A DNA stretch of 64,000 nucleotides from Leptospira perolatii. GTDB lineage: Bacteria; Spirochaetota; Leptospiria; Leptospirales; Leptospiraceae. Location of the stretch: contig NZ_NPDZ01000012.1 of NCBI RefSeq assembly GCF_002811875.1, forward strand, positions 36,255 through 100,254, in the 5' to 3' direction. The first letter of the stretch is position 1. Every line of letters begins with the position of its first letter. Shown here one piece after another: positions 28,004 to 38,405 of this stretch. The translations under genes and the position numbers were made by a program. Under the pieces are notes generated by a model. It made no database searches and had not been told where the DNA came from. It saw only the letters and a list, made by a program, of their open reading frames with translations.

Positions 28004-30343
28004 CTATTCTCTGATTTTTAACACGGATATCAAATCCATCTTTTGAATTTTTAGATATAAAATTGCAAAGCTCACCAGGGCTGTTCCTAGGGAAGAAAGC
28101 ACAGCGATAGCGTAAGTCTTTGACGAGATCATTAATGGAACTTTGAAACCTTCGGTCTGTGCGGTTTCCATCATAATATAAGCGAAGCCGTATCCTAAAA
28201 AGCATCCTAGCGGAATCGAAGCAATTATTTCGATTAACAATTCTCCGGCAAGAATTGTAAAAACTTCTTCCTTTCTGAAACCTAAAATTCTAAGACTCCC
28301 CAGCTCGAAGCTCCTCTCAGAAAGTGCAATCATCGCGGAATTGTAAACTACCCCCACAGAAATGACAGAGGCAAATCCTAACAAAATGAGTGCAGTGGCC
28401 AGAACGCTCCGGGACATTGTTTCGTAAAAAACTTTCAGCGTTCCAGTTCTTGTGGAAACTCCCGAGACCTTGGGAAAATCTTTCAATCGATTGAGAAGGT
28501 TCGATTCTTCTTGTCTATCCGTTCGAAGTGCTACTAAATTGACCGAGTCGACTTCTCCCATCAATGAATTGAGGGCGCTCCTTTCCATGTAGGCACCCTG
28601 TCCGAGTATCTCATCGACTATTCCTTCGATTTTTATGCTTAGTTGCTTTCGGCTTCCTTCCAGAACTTCCAGTCGAACGGAATCTCCTTTAAGAATTTTT
28701 AATTTTTCCGCCACGGTTGAATTTAGAAAAATCCCTGTAGAAGGCGGATTCATTACTTGCCTGTCCAGACCTATCAACCTTCTCAATTTTGCATCTTCCG
28801 GAATTCCTTGCAATCCCAACTCTTTGGAGTGGTTCCCGACTCGAATTCGTATCGGTATCATTCTGTAACCTTCCGCTAACAGAACTCCCTTTTCTTCAGT
28901 GAGTTCTCTCACGGCTTCGTACGAAACTGGAGTCAGGAAGGAAACGGTTACAGAGTCTCTCTGCATAAGACCGAACTGGAGGTCTAACATCGTATCCACT
29001 GCGTCCTGGCTGAACATTCCCAATACCATAATCATGACTGATGTGGATATCCCTGAAATTGCTAAAGCTGTTCTCAAGGGCCTGCGAGTTAGATTTCTCA
29101 GAATTATTTTTGCAATTGTCGGCAAGGACCTTGCGTAGCGCTCCATCCAGTTCTTGGAAAATGTTTCCGGCATCGGAGGGCGCATCGCTTGAGCCGGATT
29201 CAAGCGCAATACTTTTAACATGGAATAGGTTGCGCCCATTCCTCCAGCGAATAAACCGATTAAAATTCCCTGCAGCCAAACAAATAGATTATATTCGAAT
29301 TTTAAGTCCGGAAATTTATAATACATGCCGTAAAGATTGGTCATCGCTTCTCCTAAATAGAGGCCAATGGCAACGCCAAGTACCGATCCGAATGTGCTAA
29401 TTACCGATATTATTTTAATGTAATGTAAGGCTATTTCCGCCTTTCCGTATCCTAATGCCTTTAGAGTGGCGATTTGTTCCCTTTCTTTCGAAATGATTCT
29501 CGTGGAAACGATATGCAAAAGAAAAGCAGCTACTCCGAGGAATATTAAAGGAATAGAATATGCCGTGATCCTTAATTGCTTAAATTCATCCCGCAAAAAG
29601 GAGTGAGATGGAAGTTTGTCTCTATCATATGCACCTAATCCTCCATAAGGTTCTAACAAACTGTCGATTTTGTGAAGAATAGAAGAAGTATTGGCACCTG
29701 GGGCGAACGTAAAAATCAGATCGTTCACAGCACCTTCCATGTTAAAGGAAGATTCCATGCCTGAATGATCCATCCAAAAGATGCCGTAATGCTTATCGTC
29801 GGGCAAAGGATTGGTTGCCCTGAATACATACACAAACTCCGGAGAGAGTGCTGTACCAGTTATGGTCAAAATTTTTCTCTGCCCGTTTAGAATCGCTGTG
29901 AGCTGTTTTCCTGCAGAAAGCTGATTTGCGTCGGCAAATGCTTCGGAAATCAAAACCTCATGATCTCCTTTGGGCAAACGTCCGGAGCGAAGAGAGATTC
30001 GATTGAGACCTTCGCTGATTGAAACGAATCTTCCGGCACTAGGTAGAGTCTCTTCTGGGAAATCCAACACTGCCTCTTTAACGATTCGAACCTTTACAGT
30101 ACCGATTCCTGAGATCTCAGAAATTTGGGAATAGATTGATGCAGGAGCGCTTTTGAAAGAGGCGAATCCTTGGGAAAAAGCTTGTTTGGTATAAAATCTT
30201 TCTCTCGCGACCCATAAAGAGTCGTAAGCTCCTTGCGAGGCGATAAATACCGCCACACCCGAGGCCACGACTAACCCGATGGTTATCGCTTGAGCTTTTA
30301 AGGAGAGTAACTCTCGGATTACTTTCCTATCTAAAGTTTTCAC
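28004..30343 (-). CDS. ABC transporter permease, two FtsX domains
   Basis: A 779-residue permease with two FtsX-like domains, one around residues 255-390 and one near the C-terminus (620-770), each with three to four helices, and two large MacB-type periplasmic domains (residues about 45-240 and 430-610). The motif [16 protein letters not shown] in the second half and [13 protein letters not shown] in the first are the coupling helices contacting the ATPase. The GTG start at 30343 overlaps the ATPase stop (GTGA); an in-frame TTG three bases upstream is an alternative. Works with the flanking ATPase and HlyD adaptor. Likely exports a lipid, lipoprotein or small molecule; not predictable. Confidence 0.92.
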   Translation of the reverse strand: MKTLDRKVIRELLSLKAQAITIGLVVASGVAVFIASQGAYDSLWVARERFYTKQAFSQGFASFKSAPASIYSQISEISGIGTVKVRIVKEAVLDFPEETLPSAGRFVSISEGLNRISLRSGRLPKGDHEVLISEAFADANQLSAGKQLTAILNGQRKILTITGTALSPEFVYVFRATNPLPDDKHYGIFWMDHSGMESSFNMEGAVNDLIFTFAPGANTSSILHKIDSLLEPYGGLGAYDRDKLPSHSFLRDEFKQLRITAYSIPLIFLGVAAFLLHIVSTRIISKEREQIATLKALGYGKAEIALHYIKIISVISTFGSVLGVAIGLYLGEAMTNLYGMYYKFPDLKFEYNLFVWLQGILIGLFAGGMGATYSMLKVLRLNPAQAMRPPMPETFSKNWMERYARSLPTIAKIILRNLTRRPLRTALAISGISTSVMIMVLGMFSQDAVDTMLDLQFGLMQRDSVTVSFLTPVSYEAVRELTEEKGVLLAEGYRMIPIRIRVGNHSKELGLQGIPEDAKLRRLIGLDRQVMNPPSTGIFLNSTVAEKLKILKGDSVRLEVLEGSRKQLSIKIEGIVDEILGQGAYMERSALNSLMGEVDSVNLVALRTDRQEESNLLNRLKDFPKVSGVSTRTGTLKVFYETMSRSVLATALILLGFASVISVGVVYNSAMIALSERSFELGSLRILGFRKEEVFTILAGELLIEIIASIPLGCFLGYGFAYIMMETAQTEGFKVPLMISSKTYAIAVLSSLGTALVSFAILYLKIQKMDLISVLKIRE

Positions 30344-31077
30344 CAACTGATATCCGAAGTTGATCTTTTTGAAGTATTACGTTTATCTGAAGTGATTTGC
30401 CCGTCTTGCATTTGGACAACTCTGTCCGCCATCTGAGCAATTGCGGCGTTATGAGTTATGACAACCGTGGTAGTTCCTAACTCTCGGTTGACTCTGTAAA
30501 TTGCTTCCAAGACTACTCTGCCTGTCTTAAAATCTAGAGCTCCGGTCGGCTCGTCACAAAGTAGTACTTCAGGACTCTTCGCAATTGCCCTTGCGATTGC
30601 GACCCTCTGCTGTTCTCCTCCGGAGAGCTGGGCAGGAAAATGGTCCAATCTTTCTTTCAATCCTACAAGCTCTAATGCCTTACTTGGCAACATTGGCTTG
30701 CTACTAATCTCTGTTACAAGTGAAATGTTTTCTTCTGCAGTTAGGCTGGGAATTAGATTATAAAATTGAAATACAAATCCAACATGGTTTCTTCGGTAAA
30801 GAGTGAGAACTTCTTCGTCGGCGCCATACAAGTCTTGATTTTTGAATCTTACGGAACCGGTGCTCGGAGTATCAAGCCCGCCTAATATATTCAAAAGAGT
30901 GGATTTGCCGCTTCCGCTTGGTCCAAGCAGGACCACAAATTCTCCGGATCCGAGTTTCAGGTTAATGCCTTGAAGGGCTTGCACCTGGACTTCTCCTAAA
31001 TCATAGGTTTTGCTAATATTAACCGTTTCGAATACGATTTCTTTAGTTGAGACGGAATGCGTTGTTTTTTTCGACAT
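30340..31077 (-). CDS. ABC transporter ATP-binding protein (MacB/LolD type)
   Basis: A 245-residue ATPase. Walker [11 protein letters not shown]-loop VFQFYNLIP, signature [15 protein letters not shown], Walker [13 protein letters not shown] and switch His ITHN are all present. Subfamily motifs are those of LolD/MacB-type ATPases. It is the first gene of the exporter unit (ATPase, permease, adaptor). Its stop overlaps the permease GTG, so translation is coupled. Start ATG 31077. Confidence 0.95.
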   Translation of the reverse strand: MSKKTTHSVSTKEIVFETVNISKTYDLGEVQVQALQGINLKLGSGEFVVLLGPSGSGKSTLLNILGGLDTPSTGSVRFKNQDLYGADEEVLTLYRRNHVGFVFQFYNLIPSLTAEENISLVTEISSKPMLPSKALELVGLKERLDHFPAQLSGGEQQRVAIARAIAKSPEVLLCDEPTGALDFKTGRVVLEAIYRVNRELGTTTVVITHNAAIAQMADRVVQMQDGQITSDKRNTSKRSTSDISW

Positions 31078-31107
31078 AGGTCCCCCAAAGCTTTGCCTAA
31101 AGATAGA

Positions 31108-31680
31108 TTAGGCTTTTGCAGACAGTTTTAATCTCTTGCGTATTTCTTTTCCTCTCTTTTTATTTTCTTCTAAGATTTTTGAAATTGTCTCTACGGGAAA
31201 ATTTGTACTTTGAAACATTCGAGCGAAAATTCTTTCCGGCATATCGTACCATCTTGCTTTGGAACTTACCAAAAGCTCGCCGGTCTTTTCCAAATGGATT
31301 GTTGCCTTTGTGTATAGTCTGCGTCTGCGCACCATAGTTACCCAGCATCGAATTACAATCTTTTCGTTTAACGGACAAGCCTTGATATATCTCATGTAGA
31401 GTTGGTCTGTCATTACAAAATGTCCGAGATGAAAACACAAAACTCCTTGGGCTTCGTCTAACAATGCCGCTAGAGCGCCGCCGTGCGCGAAGCCAGGAGC
31501 TCCTTCAAAGCTTTTTTCGATGAGGAAGGAGAATCTAACTTCTCCGCTTTCTTCGTGAAATGGAAAGGATGCGTGTAGGCCTTTTGGATTGTCCGGTCCG
31601 CAGCCAAAACAATTCGTATGGTGCCAATCTTGTCCCGTATAACTTGCTTTTATCTTTTGATAGAGCTTTTCTTCGATCAT
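31108..31680 (-). CDS. PaaI-type hotdog thioesterase
   Basis: A 190-residue hotdog protein. HTNCFGCGPDNPKGLHASF and GAPGFAHGGALAALLDEAQG, with the catalytic Asp/Glu helix, are typical of the PaaI/acyl-CoA thioesterase group. The frame opens at 31752, but ATG 31680 has GGAG 10 bp upstream and a normal N-terminus. Unusual is the Lys/Arg-rich C-terminal tail (NKKRGKEIRKRLK). It heads away from the divergent Zn-dependent dehydrogenase gene; the 224-bp gap holds a CTGAAC-ACA-GTTCAG palindrome. Confidence 0.86.
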   Translation of the reverse strand: MIEEKLYQKIKASYTGQDWHHTNCFGCGPDNPKGLHASFPFHEESGEVRFSFLIEKSFEGAPGFAHGGALAALLDEAQGVLCFHLGHFVMTDQLYMRYIKACPLNEKIVIRCWVTMVRRRRLYTKATIHLEKTGELLVSSKARWYDMPERIFARMFQSTNFPVETISKILEENKKRGKEIRKRLKLSAKA

Positions 31681-31772
31681 GGTTTGTTGCTCCGGTCCCC
31701 TAAAAAATAGGACGACTGTTATCCACAGAAAAGTGCACCGATTCTCATACAATAAAGAAAACCAAAATCTCT

Positions 31773-31787
31773 CTGAACACAGTTCAG
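31773..31787. promoter_or_regulatory. CTGAAC-ACA-GTTCAG inverted repeat between divergent genes
   Basis: A 6-3-6 perfect inverted repeat lies between the divergently oriented thioesterase and zinc alcohol dehydrogenase genes. It could be an operator for either. No adjacent regulator gene names a factor, so this is only a candidate. Confidence 0.3.
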
Positions 31788-31904
31788 GGGGCCTTAGTCA
31801 GAAATGGAAATTTAGTCGCTTAGAATGTGGTAAGTAGCTCAAAAACAAGTTTGACCGGTCCATCTCCGCCCATAACTTCGAAGGACTTGGGAGAAATTCA
31901 TCGC

Positions 31905-32936
31905 ATGAAAGCTGCAGTCTTAGAATCCGGAAAAAGAAGTCTCGATTTGAAGGAAGTCCCAATTCCGAAATTGACCGCAGGTCAAGTGCGGATAAAAGTG
32001 AAAGCATGCGGAATCTGCGGATCAGATGTACATCTGGTTTTGCATGGAACTCTCAAGTGTACTCACTATCCCCAGATTCCAGGACACGAGGCATCCGGAA
32101 TCGTGGACGAGGTCGGAGAAAATGTGACTAAGTTCAAGAAAGGAGACAGAGTAGTCATCGGCGCAGGAACCAGTTGTGGGAAATGCGTCCACTGCCTGAG
32201 CGGAAGAGAAAATCTTTGCAAAGAAATTGGCGTATTTGGATTCGATCGCCCTGGAAGTTTTGCGGAATTTAATGTGATGGAAGAAAGATATTTGTACGGA
32301 CTTCCGGACTCTATCCCTTTTGAACAGGGTGCAATTCTTGCAGACGCAGTTTCTACGCCTTACAACGCAGTCAAATTTCGGGGAGCAATTCAAGAAGAAG
32401 ATACGGTTGCAATTTTCGGTTGCGGAGGTCTTGGAATTCACGGAGTCGGAATCGCAAGAGCGCTTACGAAAGGCAAGGTGATTGCCTTGGATGTGGATAG
32501 AGGAGCATTAGAGAATGCTTTGGCCTATGGAGCAGACGAAGTAATCAATCTAAGAGAAGTCAAAAATCCAGGTAAGGCTCTCAAAGAATCTGTACAAGGA
32601 GTCGACTTGCTTGTGGATTTTTCCGGGAGAATGTCGAACATAGAAGAATCACTTCGTGCGATGAATCGTGGAGGAAGAATGGTGATGGTAGGAATTGGAA
32701 GGGATCCGTTGAAGTTTGCCATTCCGTTTTCCATCATAGAAAAACAAATTTCGATTATCGGATCCTATGGATCAGATCGACGTGCAATCCCAGAGCTTGT
32801 GGATTTATGTGTTCAAGGCAAGCTGAATCTTACTAAATCGATTTCAGATATTCGGCCCTTGGACAGAATCAATGAAAGCCTAAAAGACTTGGAAGATAGA
32901 AAAGGAAATCCGATCAGATTTATCATATCTCCCTAA
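31905..32936 (+). CDS. Zinc-binding medium-chain alcohol dehydrogenase
   Basis: A 343-residue MDR enzyme. The catalytic zinc site is formed by CGICGSDVH and GHEASG; the structural zinc loop has four Cys in GTSCGKCVHCLSGRENLC; the Rossmann motif is FGCGGLGIHGVG. The frame opens at 31827, but ATG 31905 begins the conserved MKAAVLESG start and has GGGAG about 12 bp upstream. Oxidises a secondary or primary alcohol with NAD(P); substrate not determinable. Stands alone, divergent from the thioesterase. Confidence 0.92.
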   Translation: MKAAVLESGKRSLDLKEVPIPKLTAGQVRIKVKACGICGSDVHLVLHGTLKCTHYPQIPGHEASGIVDEVGENVTKFKKGDRVVIGAGTSCGKCVHCLSGRENLCKEIGVFGFDRPGSFAEFNVMEERYLYGLPDSIPFEQGAILADAVSTPYNAVKFRGAIQEEDTVAIFGCGGLGIHGVGIARALTKGKVIALDVDRGALENALAYGADEVINLREVKNPGKALKESVQGVDLLVDFSGRMSNIEESLRAMNRGGRMVMVGIGRDPLKFAIPFSIIEKQISIIGSYGSDRRAIPELVDLCVQGKLNLTKSISDIRPLDRINESLKDLEDRKGNPIRFIISP

Positions 32937-32999
32937 AACAGTAGAATGCTTGCAGCGATGGTCAGTCCCTAAAAACTAGAAAAAAGGGACTCGAATAGA

Positions 33000-33707
33000 A
33001 TGTTCAAAGAATACGTACAATATCTTGCGGCTCAAAGAAGAGTCGGCCTAATCATAACCACCAGAACTCTTCTTTTACTACTTAGCCTTTACTTTCTGCA
33101 GTTGACATTGCAAACTGGAGGAGGTGCGACACCTATTTTCATTCTGGTGCTTTTGTCCCTCGGGTTGCTGGGGAGTTACTTAGCGAACGGTTTTACAATG
33201 CGTTCCAAGATGGATACGGAAAAGCCTGTTACCTTTAAATCATACGCTCTCTTTTTCTTTTGGCTTTTAGTTATAATATTAATCTTCTATGTGATTCTCT
33301 TTCTGTTTCTTTCTCCCGTCGTTCAAGCTGCAAAAGTAGATTTAAAGAAGCCGCTTCCAGCCAATTTAGAGACGATCTATTTTCTAATCAATTTCGGAAC
33401 CGGGCTCTTGTTCTTTACTTTTCTTCCGGTATTCATACACAGATTGACTTTTTTGCCGGACTGGAAATCCTTTTTTCAAACGAGTACCAGTGTAGACTAT
33501 TTAACGGTTACCTGGGGAACCTATCTGATTTCCTTCCTCCCAGGATTTGCAATCTATATACTTTCCGTTTTTCCCGAGCTTGCAAACTCAGCGATCGGAA
33601 AGATTCTTTCTTTCTTTACATTGCTTTTCCTAATCATCGGTGATGTTTTTCTGCACTATCCGGTATTCTATCTATTTCGCAGAAATCCGAGTAAGCCTTT
33701 GGCTTAA
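33000..33707 (+). CDS. Hypothetical multi-helix membrane protein
   Basis: A 235-residue protein with five or six helices (about 18-38, 45-60, 82-108, 128-148, 167-187, 197-222). No motif I recognise. It converges on the chemotaxis receptor gene with 9 bp between stops; both stop codons belong to the palindrome TAATAT-TCG-ATATTA (33705-33719), an expected outcome of two TAA stops and not evidence of function. It is 63 bp after the alcohol dehydrogenase on the same strand and may be co-transcribed. Confidence 0.8.
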   Translation: MFKEYVQYLAAQRRVGLIITTRTLLLLLSLYFLQLTLQTGGGATPIFILVLLSLGLLGSYLANGFTMRSKMDTEKPVTFKSYALFFFWLLVIILIFYVILFLFLSPVVQAAKVDLKKPLPANLETIYFLINFGTGLLFFTFLPVFIHRLTFLPDWKSFFQTSTSVDYLTVTWGTYLISFLPGFAIYILSVFPELANSAIGKILSFFTLLFLIIGDVFLHYPVFYLFRRNPSKPLA

Positions 33708-33716
33708 TATTCGATA

Positions 33717-35441
33717 TTAGGTTTTCAGGAAAGTCATCGTTTCCCTAAGATGCTTTGCGATATTCAATAGTCCAGTAGCGCTGCTCGCAATTTCTTCAGA
33801 GTTAGCGGCGCTATTCTGAACCGTGACCGAAATGTTAGAAACAGCGTTTGCAGTCTCCGCGATTGCCACTTTTTGCTCTCGGACCGAGACTCGAATTTCT
33901 TCGGATTTTGCATCAACCTGATCCACCGCTCCTCGGATCTTATCTTTCTTTTCTTGCTGGTGTTTCATGATCCCGGCGATATTGTCGCTAGAGTCTCTAA
34001 CAATCTGCAATCCTTCCAAAATTCCAGCGTACACTTTTACGGAATTGTCTACGAATCCTTTGCCGGATTGAATTTCAGTATTACTAGTTTTGATTAAATC
34101 TTCGATCGTTTTCGTGCTTTGGTCAGTCTGTTCCGCGAGTCTCGTAATTTCGCTCGCTACTACTGCGAAGCCTCGCCCGTGCTCTCCTGCTCTCGCGGCT
34201 TCTATTGCGGCGTTCAGAGCAAGCAAGTTTACCTTTTCCGAAATTTCTTTAATAATTGCAGTGATTGATTTCATCTCTACAGAGCTAGACTCTATCTTGC
34301 CCATGCTATCCGAGAGGTTGCCCATCGTTTTTCTGCCAGCTTCAACCTTAGAGTACATTTCCGCGATTCGTTCTAGAGATACCCTGAGTGCACCTCCTAC
34401 ATTGTTAATCAAGGTGTCTAATTCTCGCATTTCTCCAGTAAAAGATGCAATGAGTTGGTATTGAGACTCTGCGTTGCGGGTGACTTGCTCCATGCCGGAG
34501 CTGATCTCCTCAACAGAAGCTGATATTTGTTCAACAGAAGCCGACTCTGATTGTGCATTCGAAGAAAGGTGATCACTCGACTTAGAAAGTTGTTCGGAGG
34601 ATTCCAATAAATTTTCGGAGAATGTCAAAATTGTAGAAAGCATTTCTCGGACCTTTATCTGAAAGTCACGAAACGCAAGTTGCAACAGATAAAGTTCATC
34701 CTTTTTCCGCGCGTCTTCTTGAATCTGAATCGGATGAGTAAAATCTGCATTGCGAATCGAATTAGTCACCAGTTTCAAACCTTTGATCAACCGAATGGAA
34801 AATACGACAGCGATCACGAGAATATAACCGATCGACAGAGAGGACAAAACTACAAACCCTACAAAACTTGCTTTGTATTGTGCTTCTGCTTTTTCGGAGA
34901 TCTCTTCGGTAAGTTTCAGTTGCAGTTGAATCAGCTTTTCTATTTTTTCCGTTACCGGATCAATTCTCGGGTATAATAACTTTTCTGCGAATTCTGAGAT
35001 CTTGGCTTGGTCCTTCACGAGCATGATCTCTTTCGCCTCGACGATTACTTGGTCTGCGCCTTGGTAGAGAGGTTCAATTTCTTTAATAATATCTAATTCT
35101 TCTTGGACTAGATGTGTAGCTTTATAGCTCGTCCAGGATTTCCGAATCTGTTTGTCCGCTTTGTCCAAGCTTGCAAGTCCTTCCTCAAATGTGAATTCTC
35201 CGCTTCTGGTTTTATGCACGCAGTCCACGATAAAAATGGCATAGTTGTCCGAGATTTCCTTTAACAACTTCAGAGGGACCAATCGGTCGTGATGAATCGT
35301 AGAAATATCAGTAATTCGTGCTTTATTACTTGCTAATGCAAGAAAGACTAATAATCCAATGGGAAGAATTACTGATCCAAACAGCAATGTAAGTTTTGTT
35401 CGAATCCCTAATCGATCTAAAGCGCCAAGGAGAGTACTCAT
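33717..35441 (-). CDS. Methyl-accepting chemotaxis protein
   Basis: A 574-residue transducer: membrane helix at about 17-37, periplasmic four-helix bundle to about 185, second helix at about 186-212, HAMP-like linker, then a long methylated helical signalling domain. The hairpin tip [38 protein letters not shown] near 404 contacts CheA/CheW. It would couple a periplasmic cue to flagellar control through CheA. ATG has AAGGA seven bases upstream. No che genes adjacent. Confidence 0.95.
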   Translation of the reverse strand: MSTLLGALDRLGIRTKLTLLFGSVILPIGLLVFLALASNKARITDISTIHHDRLVPLKLLKEISDNYAIFIVDCVHKTRSGEFTFEEGLASLDKADKQIRKSWTSYKATHLVQEELDIIKEIEPLYQGADQVIVEAKEIMLVKDQAKISEFAEKLLYPRIDPVTEKIEKLIQLQLKLTEEISEKAEAQYKASFVGFVVLSSLSIGYILVIAVVFSIRLIKGLKLVTNSIRNADFTHPIQIQEDARKKDELYLLQLAFRDFQIKVREMLSTILTFSENLLESSEQLSKSSDHLSSNAQSESASVEQISASVEEISSGMEQVTRNAESQYQLIASFTGEMRELDTLINNVGGALRVSLERIAEMYSKVEAGRKTMGNLSDSMGKIESSSVEMKSITAIIKEISEKVNLLALNAAIEAARAGEHGRGFAVVASEITRLAEQTDQSTKTIEDLIKTSNTEIQSGKGFVDNSVKVYAGILEGLQIVRDSSDNIAGIMKHQQEKKDKIRGAVDQVDAKSEEIRVSVREQKVAIAETANAVSNISVTVQNSAANSEEIASSATGLLNIAKHLRETMTFLKT

Positions 35442-36063
35442 TGTTGTTTCCTTAATATGAAGGTTTAGGCGGGCTTCAATGATCTAGCGGCATGAATCTT
35501 CTTTGCTAAATTAGAAAAGTCAAGCGAGTTAGACGTCGGTTTATGGTACGAAAAGAAAATTCTGGAAGAGATCCCTGCGATTCGAAGTAAGTCGTATCGA
35601 TTTGAAGGAATGAAATTATCTACATCGTGCAGGATTCCGTTTTGTAATTAGAATCTGGATCTAAAGTAATAAATTGAATGCTCGGAGTAAAATGAATCTG
35701 AGATGAAAATTTTCATTTTCTTAAATCAAAACAATTCTTCTTTTTATGATCAGGCTTGTCCCTTCGCGGTAAGAAGGCTGATTAGTTCCCAGGACAGGGA
35801 GCGACTATACTTGTAGGAAAAAATTTTGATCGAATCAGATTCCAAAATTTCCTATTGGGGAAATACTGCCTTGCGTAAAAAAGCAGCGGTGTATGTATCT
35901 ACTAGGATAATTTGCCAAGCCGGAATTCCGTAGTCTAAGACAGTTCGCAAGGACTGTAGCGATTGCTATACGATTGACATTTTTTCTCTGCTTTTTAGCG
36001 TATAGCAAAGGGAACGGTTTAAGATAACAGCCGTTCGGTATAAAATTGGGGAGAGCGTTGGGA
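35442..36063. other. Intergenic region, no supported gene
   Basis: About 620 bp between divergent genes. It contains the perfect 14-bp palindrome ATGAAAATTTTCAT (35703-35716), an A/T-rich stretch, and the TTGCTATACG inverted repeat described separately. A minus-strand frame at 35835-36104 looks random and overlaps the next gene start, so I do not call it. Confidence 0.5.
35963..36008 (+). promoter_or_regulatory. 10-bp inverted repeat around a TTGACA box
   Basis: TTGCTATACG (35963-35972) and CGTATAGCAA (35999-36008) are exact inverted copies 26 bp apart. The spacer holds a perfect TTGACA (-35 like); no ideal -10 sits at 17 bp. It is 55 bp before the exported hypothetical gene. Likely an operator, the regulator unknown. 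Confidence 0.4.
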
Positions 36064-37545
36064 ATGGGAATGAATTTGAGAAAGGGCTCTCTTTTTAAAA
36101 CCAAGAAATTTCAAGCAATCATCGCGGTGCTGCTGGTATTTGCAAGCGCAGCCTCTGCGGCTTATTCGTTAAAGGAAATACCTGATTCTATTGGCCCGGA
36201 TGGACGCAATATATCCAGGCAGTTTTTACAATTTCTAAAGATCGTTGCGATGAAAAATCAATATGATGGAAAAGCGATTCAGTTCCATAAGTATTTGGAT
36301 CGTTCATTAGAAAGATTTGAACTAAAAAACTTATATAATTCGGAATATATGCACCGGGAAGGAAGTTCCCATTTTGTCACTTATAGGGGAAGGTATTCGA
36401 GCGAAGGATACAAGGTGAGTCTCGAAAATGTACGCTTTCACGATGTTCCAATCCCTCAATTCGGAGATTTTTCCGCTGAGTTTGCCTTAAAGCACAATGC
36501 GAATCCAAAATTCGGAGGAAATTCCTATTCTGGAAATTTGGATCTACTGACTCATATGGGTCCTTTCACACATAAGCACGGTTTGAATGTAATGGATTCA
36601 GGATTAAGATTTTTGAATGCAGAAAACGTGAAGAACATTTCTGCCCCCAATACAAGCATCTTTAAAAAGGTCAAGGACGCCGAATCAAGAAAAGTGCTCA
36701 ACGATTTCGCACATTCATTTCCAGCGCTTGCAAAATATCTAAATTACTATTTTGGATTAGATTCACTTGTCAAAGTCAAAGCGGAAGGCAAAGGGGAAGG
36801 AATCACTGAATTCGTTTTTGACGGGAATGTAGAGCAGACTCTGATGGTGGACTATCCCGAGCTCGGAGATTATTTGGATGATATCAAATACTTGGGCTGG
36901 GTTAAAGCTAGAATCATGAATTCCCAAGGCAGAATCGTTTCCGAGTTCTACATCGAAACCAAGAAATCGGAAATCAAGTTTCGATTCTTCACAAAAGACG
37001 GCAAAATCATCCCATTCGATCTAAAAGGAAATTTTTATCCGGGTGAATCTTTTCATCTGAACGGTCTATCCGAGTACCCATTCGCAGTAAATGTATCTCT
37101 GGAAGCAAACGTTTACGGATTGGTCTTGGACAACGAGTTTATCCAACTCCAAGGTAAATTTTCTAATACAAGCAATTCCGGTGTTTTGAATCTGAAAGTT
37201 GCAAAGATCGATAAGTTCGACGTAAGCGGAGCTTTCGCGTATTTGGCGCCTAGCTGGGCGATCAACCTATTCATACCGGGAAATCTTGAATCCATTATCC
37301 ATGAATTTACTGAAACAGTAGTGAATGCAAACGACGGTAAGGGAACTGTTGTAGTATTAAGATGGGACAGAGATTCGAGTAAAACGATTATGAAAACTCA
37401 CGTGGAAACCGAATTTCTGGATAATTTCTTTATCCGTTTCGGCCTAAAGATTTGGAACCATCGGGTTTTGCCAAATGAAGATGCTCGCGATGATATTCGG
37501 AAAGTTTTTACAAAAACTATGGACTTACTGCTTTTATCTATTTAA
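36064..37545 (+). CDS. Hypothetical exported protein
   Basis: A 493-residue protein of unknown family. A signal or anchor helix lies at residues about 20-37 (IIAVLLVFASAASAAYS). The remainder is a rich mix of beta strands with Lys/Gly turns, no Cys cluster and no repeat. Frame opens at TTG 36046; I chose ATG 36064, with GGGGAG in front; an ATG six bases later is also possible. Preceded by a candidate operator and about 90 bp before a macro-domain gene. A Leptospira-restricted envelope protein is my guess. Confidence 0.78.
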   Translation: MGMNLRKGSLFKTKKFQAIIAVLLVFASAASAAYSLKEIPDSIGPDGRNISRQFLQFLKIVAMKNQYDGKAIQFHKYLDRSLERFELKNLYNSEYMHREGSSHFVTYRGRYSSEGYKVSLENVRFHDVPIPQFGDFSAEFALKHNANPKFGGNSYSGNLDLLTHMGPFTHKHGLNVMDSGLRFLNAENVKNISAPNTSIFKKVKDAESRKVLNDFAHSFPALAKYLNYYFGLDSLVKVKAEGKGEGITEFVFDGNVEQTLMVDYPELGDYLDDIKYLGWVKARIMNSQGRIVSEFYIETKKSEIKFRFFTKDGKIIPFDLKGNFYPGESFHLNGLSEYPFAVNVSLEANVYGLVLDNEFIQLQGKFSNTSNSGVLNLKVAKIDKFDVSGAFAYLAPSWAINLFIPGNLESIIHEFTETVVNANDGKGTVVVLRWDRDSSKTIMKTHVETEFLDNFFIRFGLKIWNHRVLPNEDARDDIRKVFTKTMDLLLLSI

Positions 37546-37636
37546 ATAAATTGCATTTCCTTTTCTAGAATATTAGTATCCTGTACTGAAACCGGCTTAG
37601 TCTAATTAGGCGTTGGCGGTTGAATCAAAAGAGCAT

Positions 37637-38197
37637 ATGATCTATTTGTTGCATACGGATATTACTACGCTGAAAGTCGGAGTCATTGTGAACGCGGCTA
37701 ATTCTTCCTTGCTTGGGGGAGGAGGGGTCGACGGTGCAATTCATAGAGCCGGCGGACTAAGTATTTTAGACGAGTGCAGAAATATCCGAGCAGAGCGCTA
37801 TCCGGAAGGACTTCCTACAGGTCAGGCTGTATATACAAAGGCGGGCAGGCTTCCGTCAAATTTCGTAATTCATACAGTCGGGCCCATTTGGTCCGGAGGA
37901 GATGCCGGAGAGCAAGAGTATCTTAAATCGTGCTACGAAAATTGTATGAAAATCGGGGAAGATCTTTCACAGGAATCGATAGCGTTTCCGAATATCAGCA
38001 CCGGAGTGTACGGATATCCGAAAGATCAGGCGGCTCTAATTGCGATTCGGGCTGTCACTCAGTTTCCAGTAAAATCGATCGAGCATATTATATTTGTGTG
38101 CTATGATTCAGAAAATTATTCCTTGTACGACAGGATCCTCCAAAAAATGCATCTCCCTTTCGAAAAAGAAGCTCCTAAAGAGGAATATTTTTCTTAA
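37637..38197 (+). CDS. Macro-domain ADP-ribose deacetylase
   Basis: A 186-residue macro domain protein. VNAANSSLLGGGGVDGAIHRAGG is the ADP-ribose binding loop, GQAVYTKAGRLP and VIHTVGPIW follow, then SIAFPNISTGVYGYP, the phosphate loop. Members remove ADP-ribose or O-acetyl-ADP-ribose. The frame opens at TTG 37613, but ATG 37637 precedes the domain with AGAG in front. It is 91 bp downstream of the exported hypothetical. Confidence 0.92.
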   Translation: MIYLLHTDITTLKVGVIVNAANSSLLGGGGVDGAIHRAGGLSILDECRNIRAERYPEGLPTGQAVYTKAGRLPSNFVIHTVGPIWSGGDAGEQEYLKSCYENCMKIGEDLSQESIAFPNISTGVYGYPKDQAALIAIRAVTQFPVKSIEHIIFVCYDSENYSLYDRILQKMHLPFEKEAPKEEYFS

Positions 38198-38253
38198 TAA
38201 AATTATAAAATTAGAATAGTACGAATTTGTAATTTTCTAAAGCAGGGGGCTTT

Positions 38254-38405
38254 GTAGGAGCTCCTACAGGATTAGGCGAGAAGTTTCAGCTTGACAGAAT
38301 GGGCATTTTCTGGTATAGCCCGCACCGGGGTCCCACTGGCCCACCTCCCCTCCCAAAGTCAGGGCGGGGGCCCGCCTGGCCGCGTCCCGGAATTTTAATT
38401 CCGGG
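38254..38405. repeat. GC-rich intergenic repeat with palindrome and hairpin (copy 2)
   Basis: The perfect palindrome GTAGGAGCTCCTAC is at 38254-38267. It is followed by CCGCACCGG at 38320-38328, GGGCGGGGGCC(C) at 38362-38373 and a 9-bp stem hairpin CCCGGAATT-TT-AATTCCGGG at 38386-38405. The hairpin abuts the MarR stop codon. The first three modules recur at 18869-19011. Confidence 0.65.

Noticed and set aside
33705..33719. TAATAT-TCG-ATATTA palindrome between convergent genes
   Set aside because: It arises from two TAA stops; too A/T-rich and short to act as a terminator.
35835..36104. 89-residue minus-strand frame in the long intergenic region
   Set aside because: It overlaps the next gene's start and the operator candidate, and shows no sensible protein pattern.
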